Assembly (NCBI GenBank): GCA_965250105.1
Contig: OZ252290.1
Coordinates: forward strand, 1,984,001-2,048,000
Direction: 5' to 3'
DNA length: 64,000 bases
DNA from: JBCBSK01 sp965250105
GTDB lineage: Bacteria > Pseudomonadota > Alphaproteobacteria > Rhizobiales > Tepidamorphaceae
Shown here: positions 1 through 8,899 of the stretch, piece by piece
Position numbering within the stretch: position 1 is the first letter of the stretch
How the letters are laid out: each line of letters opens with the position of its first letter
Program-made: the position numbers and the translations under genes
Notes under the pieces: generated by a model
What the model was told of the DNA's origin: nothing
Seen by the model: only the letters and a program-made list of their open reading frames with translations
The model's database searches: none

Positions 1-194
1 ACCCGCACCAGAAGGCTGTCGCCGTCGATCACGCGGATGACCTCGGCGTGTATCGGGCCGGGTAGCCGATCGTCGGTCCGCGCCACCGTCGGGCTCGGCG
101 GCAGGGCAACCAGGGCGATGAGGATCGCGGCGACAGCGCGGCGCTGGCGCGGGCGTCGACATGGATCGATCCGGGGCGGCCTCATCGGAGTCAT
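1..194 (-). CDS. Secreted staphylococcal-nuclease-like protein (N-terminal part)
   Basis: The reading frame opens at an ATG at 194 (a second in-frame ATG is at 185) and runs without a stop off the left edge, giving 64 visible residues. Residues 15-40 are an arginine-rich n-region followed by a hydrophobic core (AAILIALVALPP), as in a signal peptide. Mature sequence then begins, and HAEVIRVIDGDSLLVRV matches the first strand of staphylococcal nuclease (SNase/thermonuclease) folds, where the segment V-I-D-G-D-[ST]-[LF] carries the first catalytic Asp. The inference is a secreted or periplasmic Ca-dependent nuclease. The Arg and Glu catalytic residues would lie outside the window, so activity cannot be judged. 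Confidence 0.6.
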   Translation of the reverse strand, partial: MTPMRPPRIDPCRRPRQRRAVAAILIALVALPPSPTVARTDDRLPGPIHAEVIRVIDGDSLLVR

Positions 195-415
195 GCGGGA
201 CACGTAATCATAGGACTTAAAGCCTGTAAACGGTTTTATTTCCTATTCTCCGTCATGGCCGGCTCGTCGCCTTTCTCTCGCGCGCTTTTCCGCCCGCCGC
301 ACCCTAGCCAAGGACCCTGAAGCGCTGTATATGCACGCAACTTTCAGTCAGGGCGATAGGCTTGCGCGCGGTCAGCGCCGGCATGTCTATTGCCGTCAGG
401 ACCCTGGAGACGATC

Positions 416-601
416 ATGGCAGTACCCAAGCGCAAGGTGACGCCGTCGCGCCGCGGCATGCGCCGCTCGGCCGATGCGCTGAAGCAGCCGACCTATGTCG
501 AAGACAAGGAATCGGGCGAACTGCGTCGGCCGCATCATATTGATCTGAAGACCGGCATGTATCGCGGCAAGCAGATCCTCGACGTCAAGGACGACGCCTG
601 A
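416..601 (+). CDS. rpmF: 50S ribosomal protein L32
   Basis: This 61-residue basic protein starts MAVPKRKVTPSRRGMRRS, the near-invariant opening of bacterial L32, and ends in the alphaproteobacterial form (H-H-I-D-L-K-T-G-M-Y-R-G-K-Q-I). It is a component of the large ribosomal subunit. The zinc-binding cysteines of some L32 proteins are absent, as is usual in alphaproteobacteria (C-minus form). The start at 416 is chosen because GGAGA lies at 406-410; an upstream in-frame start at 362 would only add a non-homologous tail. It stands alone, before ppa. Confidence 0.95.
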   Translation: MAVPKRKVTPSRRGMRRSADALKQPTYVEDKESGELRRPHHIDLKTGMYRGKQILDVKDDA

Positions 602-740
602 GCCCCCGCGCCGCAACGCGCCATCCGGCCTATTGGGCCGTCGCCATAATGTCAGCCTCGGCCTTGGGGCGCCTGTTCGATCGTCGGTCGCCGTCATGAC
701 GGCCGGCGACGAGAGCATGCGTCCGTTAGGGAGATAAGCC

Positions 741-1271
741 ATGCGCATCGATGCGGTTCCCGCCGGCAACAATCCGCCCGACGACATCAATGTCATCATC
801 GAGGTGCCGGTCGGCGGCGAGCCGATCAAATATGAGATGGATAAGGCGGCCGGGGCGATGTATGTCGACCGCTTTCTCTATACGCCGATGCGCTATCCCG
901 GCAATTACGGCTTCGTGCCGCATACCCTGGCGGCCGACGGTGATCCGCTCGACATTCTGGTTCCCAATCAGCGTCCGATCGTGCCCGGCGCCATCATGAA
1001 TTGCCGGCCGATCGGTATTCTGCTGATGGAGGATGAAGGCGGTGACGATCAGAAGGTCATCGCCGTGCCGAGCCACAAGCTCACCAAGCGCTATGACAAG
1101 GTGCATTCCCACGAGGACCTGCCGCAGATCACGCGCGATCAGATCGAGCATTTCTTCGCCCGCTACAAGGATCTCGAACCCGACAAATGGGTCAAGATCC
1201 GCGGCTGGGCCGGCAAGGACGAGGCGGAAAAACTGGTGATGGAATCGATCGCCGCCGCCCACGCCGCCTGA
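741..1271 (+). CDS. ppa: Inorganic pyrophosphatase
   Basis: A 176-residue family I (soluble) inorganic pyrophosphatase, which hydrolyses PPi to two phosphates and pulls biosynthetic reactions forward in the cytoplasm. The family signature DGDPLDILV is at residues 66-74 and supplies the three metal-binding aspartates (D66, D68, D71). Upstream residues FLYTPMRYPGNYGFVP are the conserved substrate-site strand. Length is normal for the hexameric bacterial enzyme. A GGGAGATAAG ribosome site precedes the ATG. It is probably monocistronic, with the converging folD gene ending 16 bp beyond its stop. Confidence 0.97.
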   Translation: MRIDAVPAGNNPPDDINVIIEVPVGGEPIKYEMDKAAGAMYVDRFLYTPMRYPGNYGFVPHTLAADGDPLDILVPNQRPIVPGAIMNCRPIGILLMEDEGGDDQKVIAVPSHKLTKRYDKVHSHEDLPQITRDQIEHFFARYKDLEPDKWVKIRGWAGKDEAEKLVMESIAAAHAA

Positions 1272-1287
1272 CGAGACGACTCTAGGC

Positions 1288-2184
1288 CTAGAACAATGTC
1301 GGGGCGTTCAGGCCGCGCCGCAGCATGGCCGCCCGTACCGTATTGGCGAGAAGGCAGGCGATCGTCATCGGGCCGACGCCGCCGGGAACGGGCGTGATGG
1401 CACCCGCGACCGCCGCCGCCTCGTCATAGGCGACATCGCCCACGAGCTTGGTCTTGCCATCGCCCTTTTCCGGCGCCGCAACGCGGTTGATGCCGACATC
1501 GATGACCGTCGCGCCCGGCTTGATCCAGTCGCCCCTGACCATTTCGGGCCGGCCCACGGCGGCGACCAGGAGATCGGCGCGGCGGCAATGGTCTTCGAGA
1601 TCGCGCGTCCGCGAATGCGCCATGGTGACCGTCGCATTGGCATTCTGCAGCAAGAGCGCCACCGGCTTGCCGACCAGGATCGACCGGCCCAGCACCAGCG
1701 CCTCGACACCCGACAGATCGCCGAGAACGTCACGCGCCAGAATGACGCAGCCCTGTGGCGTGCATGGCACGAGACCGGTCTTGCCGAGCACGATCAGGCC
1801 GGCATTTTCCGGATGCAGGCCGTCGACATCCTTGGCCGGATCGATCGCCTTGACCACCTTGTCGGTATCGATGTGTTTCGGCAGCGGCATCTGAACCAGA
1901 ATGCCATCGACCGCTTTATCCGCGTTCAGCCGGGCGACGAGGTCGAGCAGGTCGGCCTCGGGCGTGTCCTCGGGCAGCCGGTGCTCGATCGAGCGCATGC
2001 CGCATTCCTCGGTCTGGCGCGCCTTGTTGGCGACATAGACCTTGCTGGCCGGATCCTCGCCGACGAGCACGACGGCGAGGCCCGGGACGAAGCCGTGATC
2101 GCCGGATATCGTCGACACCGCGCCTGTCACTTCTTCGCCCAGCCTGGCCGCGCGCGCCTTGCCGTCGATCACCGATGCGGTCAT
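1288..2184 (-). CDS. folD: Bifunctional methylenetetrahydrofolate dehydrogenase/cyclohydrolase
   Basis: A 298-residue FolD that interconverts 5,10-methylene-THF, 5,10-methenyl-THF and 10-formyl-THF with NADP+. The catalytic lysine is in KVYVANKARQ (about residue 54), the Rossmann-domain strand VIDVGIN and the signature PVPGGVGPMTIACLLANT near the C-terminus are intact. Length is typical. The formyl/methylene-THF pool links to the sarcosine oxidase genes at the other end of the window, which generate methylene-THF. The gene lies downstream of yggT on the same strand, separated by about 200 bp, so it likely has its own promoter. Confidence 0.97.
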   Translation of the reverse strand: MTASVIDGKARAARLGEEVTGAVSTISGDHGFVPGLAVVLVGEDPASKVYVANKARQTEECGMRSIEHRLPEDTPEADLLDLVARLNADKAVDGILVQMPLPKHIDTDKVVKAIDPAKDVDGLHPENAGLIVLGKTGLVPCTPQGCVILARDVLGDLSGVEALVLGRSILVGKPVALLLQNANATVTMAHSRTRDLEDHCRRADLLVAAVGRPEMVRGDWIKPGATVIDVGINRVAAPEKGDGKTKLVGDVAYDEAAAVAGAITPVPGGVGPMTIACLLANTVRAAMLRRGLNAPTLF

Positions 2185-2387
2185 GCCGTCTCTCCCTGGA
2201 TGATGCGATGATGAGATGGCGGGCGGCCGGGTCGTGCCGCGCGCCTGGCCGGCGCCGCTGTCGCGGCGCCGGTCGTCCTATGCCTGTTATTGCGGCGCGG
2301 CGGTGCTTCCGGCGCGACATCGAAGGCCGGGCGCGCGACATCGTGATGGCCGCCGCTCCGACGGGCGTCCTCGTGGGACGCGGACGG

Positions 2388-2678
2388 TCAGATCACGACG
2401 GGATAGATGTAGAGGATGATGATCCGCTGGATCAGGATGATCAGCAGGATAACGACGATCGGCGAGATGTCGATGCCGCCGAGATTGGGCAGGATGCGCC
2501 GGATGGGGCGCAAGGCGGGCTCGGTGATCTGATAGAGCGCATTGCCGATCGTCGCGACGAACTGGTTGCGCGTATTGATGATGTTGAAGGCGATGAGCCA
2601 GCTGATGATCGCCGAGGCGATCAGAAGCCAGATATAGATGTCCAGCGCGATCAGGATGACGTCGAGAACAGCCCGCAT
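2388..2678 (-). CDS. YggT family membrane protein
   Basis: A 96-residue protein with two hydrophobic segments (about residues 4-30 and 67-92) separated by a loop containing RNQFVATIGNALYQITEPALRPIRRILP, partly quoted here as the Y-x-I-T-E-P-x-L-x-P-I-R-R motif that defines the YggT family. Family members are integral inner-membrane proteins, in some bacteria linked to osmotic shock tolerance or cell-division clusters; the precise function is unknown. It precedes folD as in many Hyphomicrobiales. The 203 bp between them holds no gene I can support. Confidence 0.88.
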   Translation of the reverse strand: MRAVLDVILIALDIYIWLLIASAIISWLIAFNIINTRNQFVATIGNALYQITEPALRPIRRILPNLGGIDISPIVVILLIILIQRIIILYIYPVVI

Positions 2679-2832
2679 GGTGACCCTTCCGAATAGCGAT
2701 TTCGCTCGGGTCTAAACGGGATCATCGGTCTCCGCAAGCGGCCGGGCCATGGGGCGGCGTCGCGGCCGGTCAGCTTGCTTGACAGGAGCTTGCGGCGAAC
2801 CCTAAATGCGCGCCTGCCCGAAAAGGCGATAT

Positions 2833-2908
<76 letters not shown>

Positions 2909-3194
2909 TTTCGGTTTTGCGCGTTGCCGCCCACCAACCCAACGCGCGGGTTCTGGTTCGAGGATACTCCTCTCACCTCCCCCATTTTCTGCCTCGCGAC
3001 CAATTCGCTTCGCTCATGATCTCCGGCGGGGCGGGCCAAAGCCCGGACCGCGGTCGCGGTCTTTCTTCGGTTCGAACTTACAGTTCCGATCTCCACTATT
3101 TTCGGTTGCCTGTCGCCTCTGACGAATCGCGCGCAATGCATCGCCCAAGCGCAACCTGCTTGCGCGGGCACGGTCGCCGCGCTATCCCTTCTCC

Positions 3195-3575
3195 ATGATC
3201 TCGCGCGCGACATCTTTCGCCCTTCTCGTCGCCGGGCTAAGCCTCGGCTTGGCCGCCTGTCAGACCACGGCGGGCGGACCGGCGACGTCCGCATCGGCAC
3301 CGGCAACCACCCCGGCCGCGACGTCGGTGCGCGTGGCCCAAGTCACGTCAGGGATGTCCTGCGGCGAGTTGCGCACCGCCTATCGCCAGAATCTCTCGGC
3401 CATGGGCCAGCTCGAGGATCAGGTGAAGGCCCGCATGGGCATCCCGCAAGGCCAGGCGACGCAGGGCCTCGTCGCGCAGAACGGCACGCCCGAAGAGCGC
3501 GCGGCGTCCGAAGCGGCCACCGCCGCGGCCAGCCAGGCCATCATCCGCGCCAACGCCATCAACTGCACGCTCTGA
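3195..3575 (+). CDS. Hypothetical lipoprotein
   Basis: A 126-residue protein with an N-terminal signal (ATSFALLVAGLSLGLAAC) ending in a lipobox L-A-A-C, so Cys22 is probably lipidated. An Ala/Thr/Pro-rich linker to about residue 45 follows. The mature part has two cysteines (S-C-G-E-L and N-C-T-L at the C-terminus) that could form a periplasmic disulfide around a helical segment (YRQNLSAMGQLEDQVKARMG). I do not recognise the family. No neighbours are co-oriented; it is likely a single gene. The 286 bp between tRNA-Ala and this gene hold two sequences resembling the tRNA 3' end (see findings) but no ORF. Confidence 0.7.
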   Translation: MISRATSFALLVAGLSLGLAACQTTAGGPATSASAPATTPAATSVRVAQVTSGMSCGELRTAYRQNLSAMGQLEDQVKARMGIPQGQATQGLVAQNGTPEERAASEAATAAASQAIIRANAINCTL

Positions 3576-3946
3576 CGGGCGCTTTCCGACAAAGCCGTCC
3601 GGCGAAATCCGCCTCGGTGACGGGGTGCCGCTCATGCGGCCCACGTTGTCGCGGATCGGCATGGCGGCGCGCTATCTGTTGAGGCTGAAGCATCTGATCT
3701 TTGGCGTGTCATCGCCGGCGTGTTCTGGCGATTGGGCACGGCAGGCTGGGTGCCCATAGCTCTGCCTCCCACGGGACAAGCCCGGGGGTGAACCACGCGC
3801 GAACGCGAACGCCCCTAACGCTTCCGCTTGAACCTGAGCGGGTCTAGAGCGTATCCAGTGCTCGTTGGTTCACTGGACACGCTCTAACTCATTGATTTTA
3901 CGCAATTCCGGACGCGAAACCGGTTCCCGCTGTCGCTGGAATTGCT
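3576..3946. other. Intergenic region with palindromic repeats, no gene
   Basis: The 371-bp gap between the lipoprotein and the DUF4175-type gene has no supportable coding sequence. It holds a palindromic block at 3768-3790 around GGGACAAGCCCGGG (related blocks occur at 31237-31260 and 32016-32050) and the two hairpins listed separately at 3845-3886 and 3902-3949. Confidence 0.6.
3845..3886. repeat. Hairpin-forming intergenic repeat
   Basis: TAGAGCGTATCCAGTG and its near-complement CACTGGACACGCTCTA flank a 10-nt loop; the 16-bp arms have a single G-T type mismatch. It forms the left half of a composite element that ends at 3949 and could terminate transcription from both sides. Confidence 0.7.
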
Positions 3947-3949
3947 CTA
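3902..3949. repeat. Dispersed GCAATTCC/GGAATTGC repeat, copy 1
   Basis: GCAATTCC (3902-3909) and GGAATTGC (3938-3945) are inverted arms of a repeat whose outer end GCTCTA supplies the TAG stop codon of the following minus-strand gene. Related copies are at 43025-43064 and 49149-49228. The core (AATTCC, AAACCGGTTYCC, GGAATTGCTCTA) resembles a well-known family of rhizobial intergenic palindromes. Confidence 0.75.
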
Positions 3950-6508
3950 GTTGCCGGGCAGCAGACGTTCGAGATAGTCCAGTTCGAGCTGCGGCCGGGT
4001 CGGCTCCGACAGCCTGCGGCGCAACTCTTCGAGGATCTCGCGGGCGCGTCGGGCGTCGATCTCGTCGGGCACGTCGACCGAATCGCCGAAATCGGGACCC
4101 TCCGTCCGCATCGGCCGACCCAGCGGATCGAGCTGGGTCTGCGCCTGGCCGGGCACGCCATTGCCGAATTGCTGGGCGAACTGTTCGGCCATTGATTGCG
4201 CGCCCTGGCGCAGCTGATCGAGCGCCCGGCCCTGATCGGACAGCGCCTGGCCGGTCTCGCCCTGGCCGAGCTCGCCCTCCGCGTCGCCCATCGCCTCGCC
4301 GGCCTCGCCGAAGGCCTCGCTTTCGCCGGCGCCCATTTCACCAAGCTGGTCGAGCAGGGCTTCGAGCTCCTCGCGCAGCATGGCCTGGCCTTGCTGAAGC
4401 TGCTGGAGCGCCTCGGCCATCTGTTCGGGCGTCATGCCCTGGCCGTTCTGGCCGGGCTGGCCATTCTGACCCTGCTGCTGTTGGCCCTGTTGGCCGCGTT
4501 GTCCCTGCTGCTGCTGTCCGCGCTGGCCTTGTTGCCCTTGCTGGCCCTGCTGGTCGAGCTGGAAGGTCTCGTCCATCAGTTCCTGCTGGCGGCGGATCAT
4601 CTCGCCGAGCTCGTTCATCGCCTGGCCCATTTCGCCGGCGCCGTCCATCTGCTGGGCGGTTTCGGCGTTGCGCAGCTGTTCGAGCATGTTCTGAAGCTGG
4701 CTCAGCATCTGTTCCGCCGCCTCGGTGGCGCCCGAGCGCAGCAGGTTCTCGATCGTGTCGAGCATGTCGTTGAGATCCTGATCGGTCACCATCTGCTGGT
4801 TCGGTCCGATCTCGGCCATCTCGTTCGGATCGCTCTGCTGCGCGCGTTGCGCCAGTTCCGACATGAACTCGTTGAGCGCCTGTCGCAGTTCGGCCATCAG
4901 CCGGTCGATCTCGTCCTGCGGCGCGCCATCGTCGATCGCCTCGCGCAGGTTTTGCTGCGCCTGGCGCAGATTGCGCATGATGTCCGACAGATCGCCGTCC
5001 TCGATGGCCAGCGCGATGGTCCAGAGCTGGTCGAGCACGCTGAGCCGGTCCGGGTCGCCGGCGCTGCCATGCGGCGCCTGCGTCAGTCGGTGATAGCTCG
5101 ACCGGATGCCGAGATAGATGTCCATCTCGTCTTCGTCGAAATAGCGGTCCGGCGCCAGGGTCAGCGTATCGAGCGCGCGCTCGACGCCTTCCTCGGCGCC
5201 GCGATCCATGGCCAGCATGCGGCGCTGTTCGATCAGCGCGCGCGCCAGCGGGTCGCGGAAAATGCGCTGTGGCAGGGTCGTCTTGACCGGGTCGGACAGG
5301 CCGGTCTGGCCGAGATCGTCGCGCGCGGCCAGCGTCACCCAGACATCGGCGCCGGCCCAGGCGTGCTGTGACAGGTCGCGGGTGGTCTGCGCCGCGCCGT
5401 CGCGGGCGCGCAGTTCGGGCAGGACCAGCGGCAGGGTCGGCGCCTCGACCAGCGGATCGGCCGTATCGCCGGAGGTGATCGTCGGCGCGAAGCGCGCTTC
5501 CGCGCTGACCACGCCATAATCGTCGGCAAGGGAATAGGCGACCCGGAACTGGCCGGTTTCGGTGGTTTCCGGATCACGCTCGAACGCGATCGTCGGCGCG
5601 GTATCGGGCGACACGGTGAACGCCCAGGCCAGAACCCCGTCATCGCGGGTCAGCGTCGCCGTGGCGTCTTCCTCCAGCGTGACGTTGAAGGTGGTCAGAT
5701 CGCCCTGGGTTTCCTGCGCGGTGACGGCGGTTTCGAGGCCGGCCGCGTCGGTCATGGTCAGCACGAGCCCGCTCGCACTATCGCCGCGGGCAATGAACAC
5801 GCTGCCGGCCGGCACCGCGATCATCGTGTCGGCGGCGGCGTCCGCTTCGGTGAGGAGCTGTGGCGCGCGGCCGGTATAGGCCGGCGGTGACACCCAGGCA
5901 TCGAGCCGGGCGTCGAGTGGGAGGGCCTTGGCCGGCGGGGTGAAGGCATCGCCGAGCCGCGCCCAGCGGTCCGGGCCAGCATAGAAGAAGCTGACGACGA
6001 GCGCCAGGACCACGACGGCGCGCAGCGCGTAAGGGTCGCGGGCGGCGACCTTCGGCGACGGCCACACGCCGGCGAGCCGCGAAAGGCCCGACGACACCCG
6101 GTTCTGATGCGCCCGCCACAGCGCCGACGCGACCGCGCCGCCATCGACCGGCGTTTCGCCGAGCGTGGTCAGCGGGCGGTGGGCGATGGCCGATTCCCGT
6201 TCGACGCGGCGCACGGCCTCGCGGCGGGCGGGAAATCGCGTGCGGGCCAGGAGAAACAGGCCGCAAATGGCCATTGCCGCCAGCACGGCGACGATGATGA
6301 AGCGCAACACAGCCGGCAAGACGGCGAACAGCCCCGACCAGGCGAAGATGAGATAGAGGCTCACGGCGAGAAGCGAGAGCAGGAGCGACGGCCAGGCGCG
6401 CTCCCACAAGATGGCCAGGCCGGCGCGGCGCACCGCGCCCCCCACGCCCGGCCGCCCGGCTGCATCGGATGGGGTTTTCAGGTCGGAGACATCGGGTTTC
6501 TGCGCCAA
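3947..6508 (-). CDS. TIGR02302/DUF4175 family low-complexity membrane protein
   Basis: An 853-residue protein typical of alphaproteobacteria. Two transmembrane helices lie near residues 38-57 and 62-80 (LLLSLLAVSLYLIFAW and FIIVAVLAAMAICGLFLL). A long periplasmic region with Ig-like beta segments follows (about 200-420), then a Gln/Glu-rich helical tail that includes a low-complexity stretch of repeated Q-Q-G-Q units around residues 650-700. This architecture fits the family named TIGR02302 (DUF4175); its function is unknown. The stop codon TAG is contributed by the adjoining repeat. No partner genes are evident. Confidence 0.88.
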   Translation of the reverse strand: MAQKPDVSDLKTPSDAAGRPGVGGAVRRAGLAILWERAWPSLLLSLLAVSLYLIFAWSGLFAVLPAVLRFIIVAVLAAMAICGLFLLARTRFPARREAVRRVERESAIAHRPLTTLGETPVDGGAVASALWRAHQNRVSSGLSRLAGVWPSPKVAARDPYALRAVVVLALVVSFFYAGPDRWARLGDAFTPPAKALPLDARLDAWVSPPAYTGRAPQLLTEADAAADTMIAVPAGSVFIARGDSASGLVLTMTDAAGLETAVTAQETQGDLTTFNVTLEEDATATLTRDDGVLAWAFTVSPDTAPTIAFERDPETTETGQFRVAYSLADDYGVVSAEARFAPTITSGDTADPLVEAPTLPLVLPELRARDGAAQTTRDLSQHAWAGADVWVTLAARDDLGQTGLSDPVKTTLPQRIFRDPLARALIEQRRMLAMDRGAEEGVERALDTLTLAPDRYFDEDEMDIYLGIRSSYHRLTQAPHGSAGDPDRLSVLDQLWTIALAIEDGDLSDIMRNLRQAQQNLREAIDDGAPQDEIDRLMAELRQALNEFMSELAQRAQQSDPNEMAEIGPNQQMVTDQDLNDMLDTIENLLRSGATEAAEQMLSQLQNMLEQLRNAETAQQMDGAGEMGQAMNELGEMIRRQQELMDETFQLDQQGQQGQQGQRGQQQQGQRGQQGQQQQGQNGQPGQNGQGMTPEQMAEALQQLQQGQAMLREELEALLDQLGEMGAGESEAFGEAGEAMGDAEGELGQGETGQALSDQGRALDQLRQGAQSMAEQFAQQFGNGVPGQAQTQLDPLGRPMRTEGPDFGDSVDVPDEIDARRAREILEELRRRLSEPTRPQLELDYLERLLPGN

Positions 6509-6687
6509 ACACCACTCCCGTCCGGCGAGGTCGCCGCGGCCGATAAAGCCGCGCGACGCAGCGCACCTATCGATATGCTAGCGGCTCGCCGGCCAGCATG
6601 CATCCCTTGATAGGCTACGAATTTGGCCGAAACGCGGTTTTTCACGGTGAGTTGAGCCAAGGTGCGCGGTGTGCCGGCCCGGCGGCA

Positions 6688-7953
6688 TCACAGCCAGTCG
6701 GGCACGCTGTCGAGGCCGATCAGCTCGTCATAGCTCGGCCGCCGGCGGGCGACATGATAGCGCGCACCCGAAACGATCACTTCCGGCACTAGCGGGCGGG
6801 TATTGTAGGTGCCGGCCTGCACCGCGCCATAGGCGCCGGCCGTCATCACCGCCAGAAGATCCCCGTCCGACACCATGGGCAGGGTCCGGTCCTGGGCCAG
6901 ATAGTCGCCCGATTCGCAGACCGGTCCGACGATGTCGACCGGCGCCAGCACGGCGTCGTCGGTCGGTCGCGCGACCGGCAGGACCTCGTGATAGGCGTCA
7001 TAGAGCGTCGGGCGGATGAGATCGTTCATCGCCGCGTCGACGATGACGAAATGCTTGGTGCCGTCATGCTTGCGGCGGATCACGCGCGTGACCAGAATGC
7101 CCGCATTGCCGGCGATCATGCGGCCCGGCTCGAAGATCAGCCGGCAACCGAGCCGGTTGGCCCATTTCTTGATGACATCGGCATAGTCGAGCGGCAAGGG
7201 CGGCACCGGCTCGGCCGGATCGTAGGGAATGCCCAGCCCGCCGCCGAAATCGACATGTCGGATGTCGTGGCCGTCGGCGCGCAGCGTCTCGACGAGATCG
7301 ACCATCAGCGCATAGGCGTTGTCATAGGGCGCGAGATCGGTGATCTGGCTGCCGATATGCATGTCGACGCCGGCGATATCGATGCCCGGCAGCGTCGCCG
7401 CCTCGGCATAGAGCGCGCGCGCCGCCTCGAAGGGAATGCCGAACTTGTCGCCCTTGCGGCCGGTCGAGATCTTGGCATGGGTCTTGGCGTCGACATCCGG
7501 GTTGACGCGCAGGGAAACCGGCGCGGTCTTGTTCATGCCCGACGCGACGGCGCTTAGAAGATGGAGTTCCGAGGCGCTTTCGACATTGAGGCAGTAGATC
7601 CCGGCCTCGAGGGCCGCGGCCAGTTCGCGTTCGGTCTTGCCGACACCGGAGAAAACGATCTTGTCCGGACTGACGCCGGCGGCCAGGGCGCGGCGCAGTT
7701 CGCCCTCGCTGACCACGTCCATGCCGGCGCCGAGCCGGGCCAGCGTCGCGATCACCGCTTGGTTGGAATTGGCCTTCATGGCATAGCAGACGAGGCTGTC
7801 GAAGCCATCGAAGGCGCCGGCGAAAACCTTGTAATGGCGTTCCAGCGTCGCCGTCGAATAGCAGTAGAACGGCGTGCCGACCGCCTCGGCGATGGCCGGA
7901 ACGGACACGTCCTCGGCATGAAGCACGCCGTCTGCATAGTCGAAATGGCGCAT
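6688..7953 (-). CDS. lysA: Diaminopimelate decarboxylase
   Basis: A 421-residue fold-III PLP enzyme that converts meso-diaminopimelate to L-lysine, the last step of lysine synthesis. The PLP lysine is K60 in CYAMKANSN, the alanine-racemase-like barrel shows GMDVVSEGEL and HIGSQI, and the C-terminal beta domain has CESGDYLA, whose Cys completes the active site across the dimer. Length is standard. It lies downstream of lptM with a 58-bp gap; the pair with argH upstream is a widely conserved order in alphaproteobacteria. Confidence 0.97.
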   Translation of the reverse strand: MRHFDYADGVLHAEDVSVPAIAEAVGTPFYCYSTATLERHYKVFAGAFDGFDSLVCYAMKANSNQAVIATLARLGAGMDVVSEGELRRALAAGVSPDKIVFSGVGKTERELAAALEAGIYCLNVESASELHLLSAVASGMNKTAPVSLRVNPDVDAKTHAKISTGRKGDKFGIPFEAARALYAEAATLPGIDIAGVDMHIGSQITDLAPYDNAYALMVDLVETLRADGHDIRHVDFGGGLGIPYDPAEPVPPLPLDYADVIKKWANRLGCRLIFEPGRMIAGNAGILVTRVIRRKHDGTKHFVIVDAAMNDLIRPTLYDAYHEVLPVARPTDDAVLAPVDIVGPVCESGDYLAQDRTLPMVSDGDLLAVMTAGAYGAVQAGTYNTRPLVPEVIVSGARYHVARRRPSYDELIGLDSVPDWL

Positions 7954-8011
7954 GCCGGGATCCAGCCGTCGGGGTCGGGCCTTGGGAGGCGGGCTTGAAG
8001 AGCGACTTAGC

Positions 8012-8212
8012 CTAAAGCAGCGCGTCCAGGATGAAGGGATCGGAGGGGCGCTCGCCTTCCGCCGGCACCTGCTGCGAACTCGGCGGCGGGCTGATCTCGG
8101 TCCGGCCCTCGGGCAGGTCGAGCGGGCCCTTGCGGCCGCAGGCCGCGACCATCAGCATCAGGGCGAGCACGCAAGCGAGCCGTCCGTAAGATCTGCCGTG
8201 TCGAGATGTCAC
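8012..8212 (-). CDS. lptM: LPS translocon maturation chaperone LptM (YifL-like lipoprotein)
   Basis: A 66-residue lipoprotein with signal segment LACVLALMLMVAAC (lipobox V-A-A-C, Cys25) followed directly by GRKGPL, the short conserved block of LptM/YifL. In E. coli this outer-membrane lipoprotein assists maturation of the LptD-LptE translocon. The order argH, lptM, lysA is its usual context and supports the call. The tail is proline-rich and variable, as in the family. Confidence 0.85.
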   Translation of the reverse strand: MTSRHGRSYGRLACVLALMLMVAACGRKGPLDLPEGRTEISPPPSSQQVPAEGERPSDPFILDALL

Positions 8213-8266
8213 CGGTTACTCCGTTATCGAGGCGCCTCATGGGAAGCGCGCTTTATGTAAAGAGAA

Positions 8267-8305
8267 ATCGTGGCGCCGGAAAGGGGGCAACCCCCGCGCC
8301 ACGAT
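8267..8305 (-). terminator. Intrinsic terminator of the argH-MOSC operon
   Basis: ATCGTGGCGC (8267-8276) pairs perfectly with GCGCCACGAT (8296-8305), with an inner GGGGG/CCCCC stem. Read on the minus strand the hairpin is followed by TTTCTCTTT, so it should terminate transcription leaving the MOSC gene. Confidence 0.7.
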
Positions 8306-8326
8306 ACCGGAGCGCTCGGGCCGGCG

Positions 8327-8899
8327 TCATACCGGCTCCAGCGGCTCATGCGGTTCGGGCGGCAGATCGATCGCGATCGGATCCGCCGGCGCGATCCGTC
8401 CGCCGGCGATCACCACGCCCATGATGCCGGCCTTGCGGATCAGATTGCCGTCATCGTCGCGATCGAGTGTCGCCGCCATCAGCCCGTCCTGGAAATCGTC
8501 GAGCTGCTTGCAGGGATTGCGCAGGCCCGTGATTTCGACGATGGCCGTCCGACCGAGCCGCAGCCGCGTCCCGCGCGGCAGGCCGAGAAGATCCAGGCCG
8601 CGCGTCGTGACGTTCTCGCCGATATCGCCGGGCCCGACGTCGAACCCCTTGTCGCGCAAGTCGTCGAACAGGGCTTCATGGACGAGATGAACCTGGCGCA
8701 GATTGGGTTTGGTCGGGTCGCGACGGACGCGCGAGCGGTGCTTGACCTTTTCCCCGCAATGGGCGTCGCCGGTGACACCGAGGCCGGCGACGAGATCGAT
8801 GTGATCGCAGAGCTGTTTCGAAAAACGGTGCTGGCCATCGCGCGCGACGGCGACGATCGCGCCGCCCGCGCGGTTGCTCTTTGGGGAATCCTGGGTCAT
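8327..8899 (-). CDS. MOSC domain-containing protein
   Basis: A 190-residue protein built of a single MOSC (molybdenum cofactor sulfurase C-terminal) domain. The visible hallmarks are GDAHCG early in the domain, QVHLVHEALF, GPGDIGENVTTRGLDLLGLPRG (shown in part) and the Cys in LRNPCKQLDDF. MOSC domains bind molybdenum cofactor or transfer sulfur; stand-alone members such as YiiM reduce N-hydroxylated substrates. The substrate here is unknown. Its ATG overlaps the argH stop by 4 nt, so translation is coupled, though no functional link with arginine synthesis is obvious. Confidence 0.88.
   Translation of the reverse strand: MTQDSPKSNRAGGAIVAVARDGQHRFSKQLCDHIDLVAGLGVTGDAHCGEKVKHRSRVRRDPTKPNLRQVHLVHEALFDDLRDKGFDVGPGDIGENVTTRGLDLLGLPRGTRLRLGRTAIVEITGLRNPCKQLDDFQDGLMAATLDRDDDGNLIRKAGIMGVVIAGGRIAPADPIAIDLPPEPHEPLEPV

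Noticed and set aside
4196..5371. 391-aa Leu/Ala/His-rich ORF opposite the DUF4175-type gene
   Set aside because: Antisense shadow in high-GC DNA; composition (L, A, H, R) follows the complement of Gln/Glu-rich codons.
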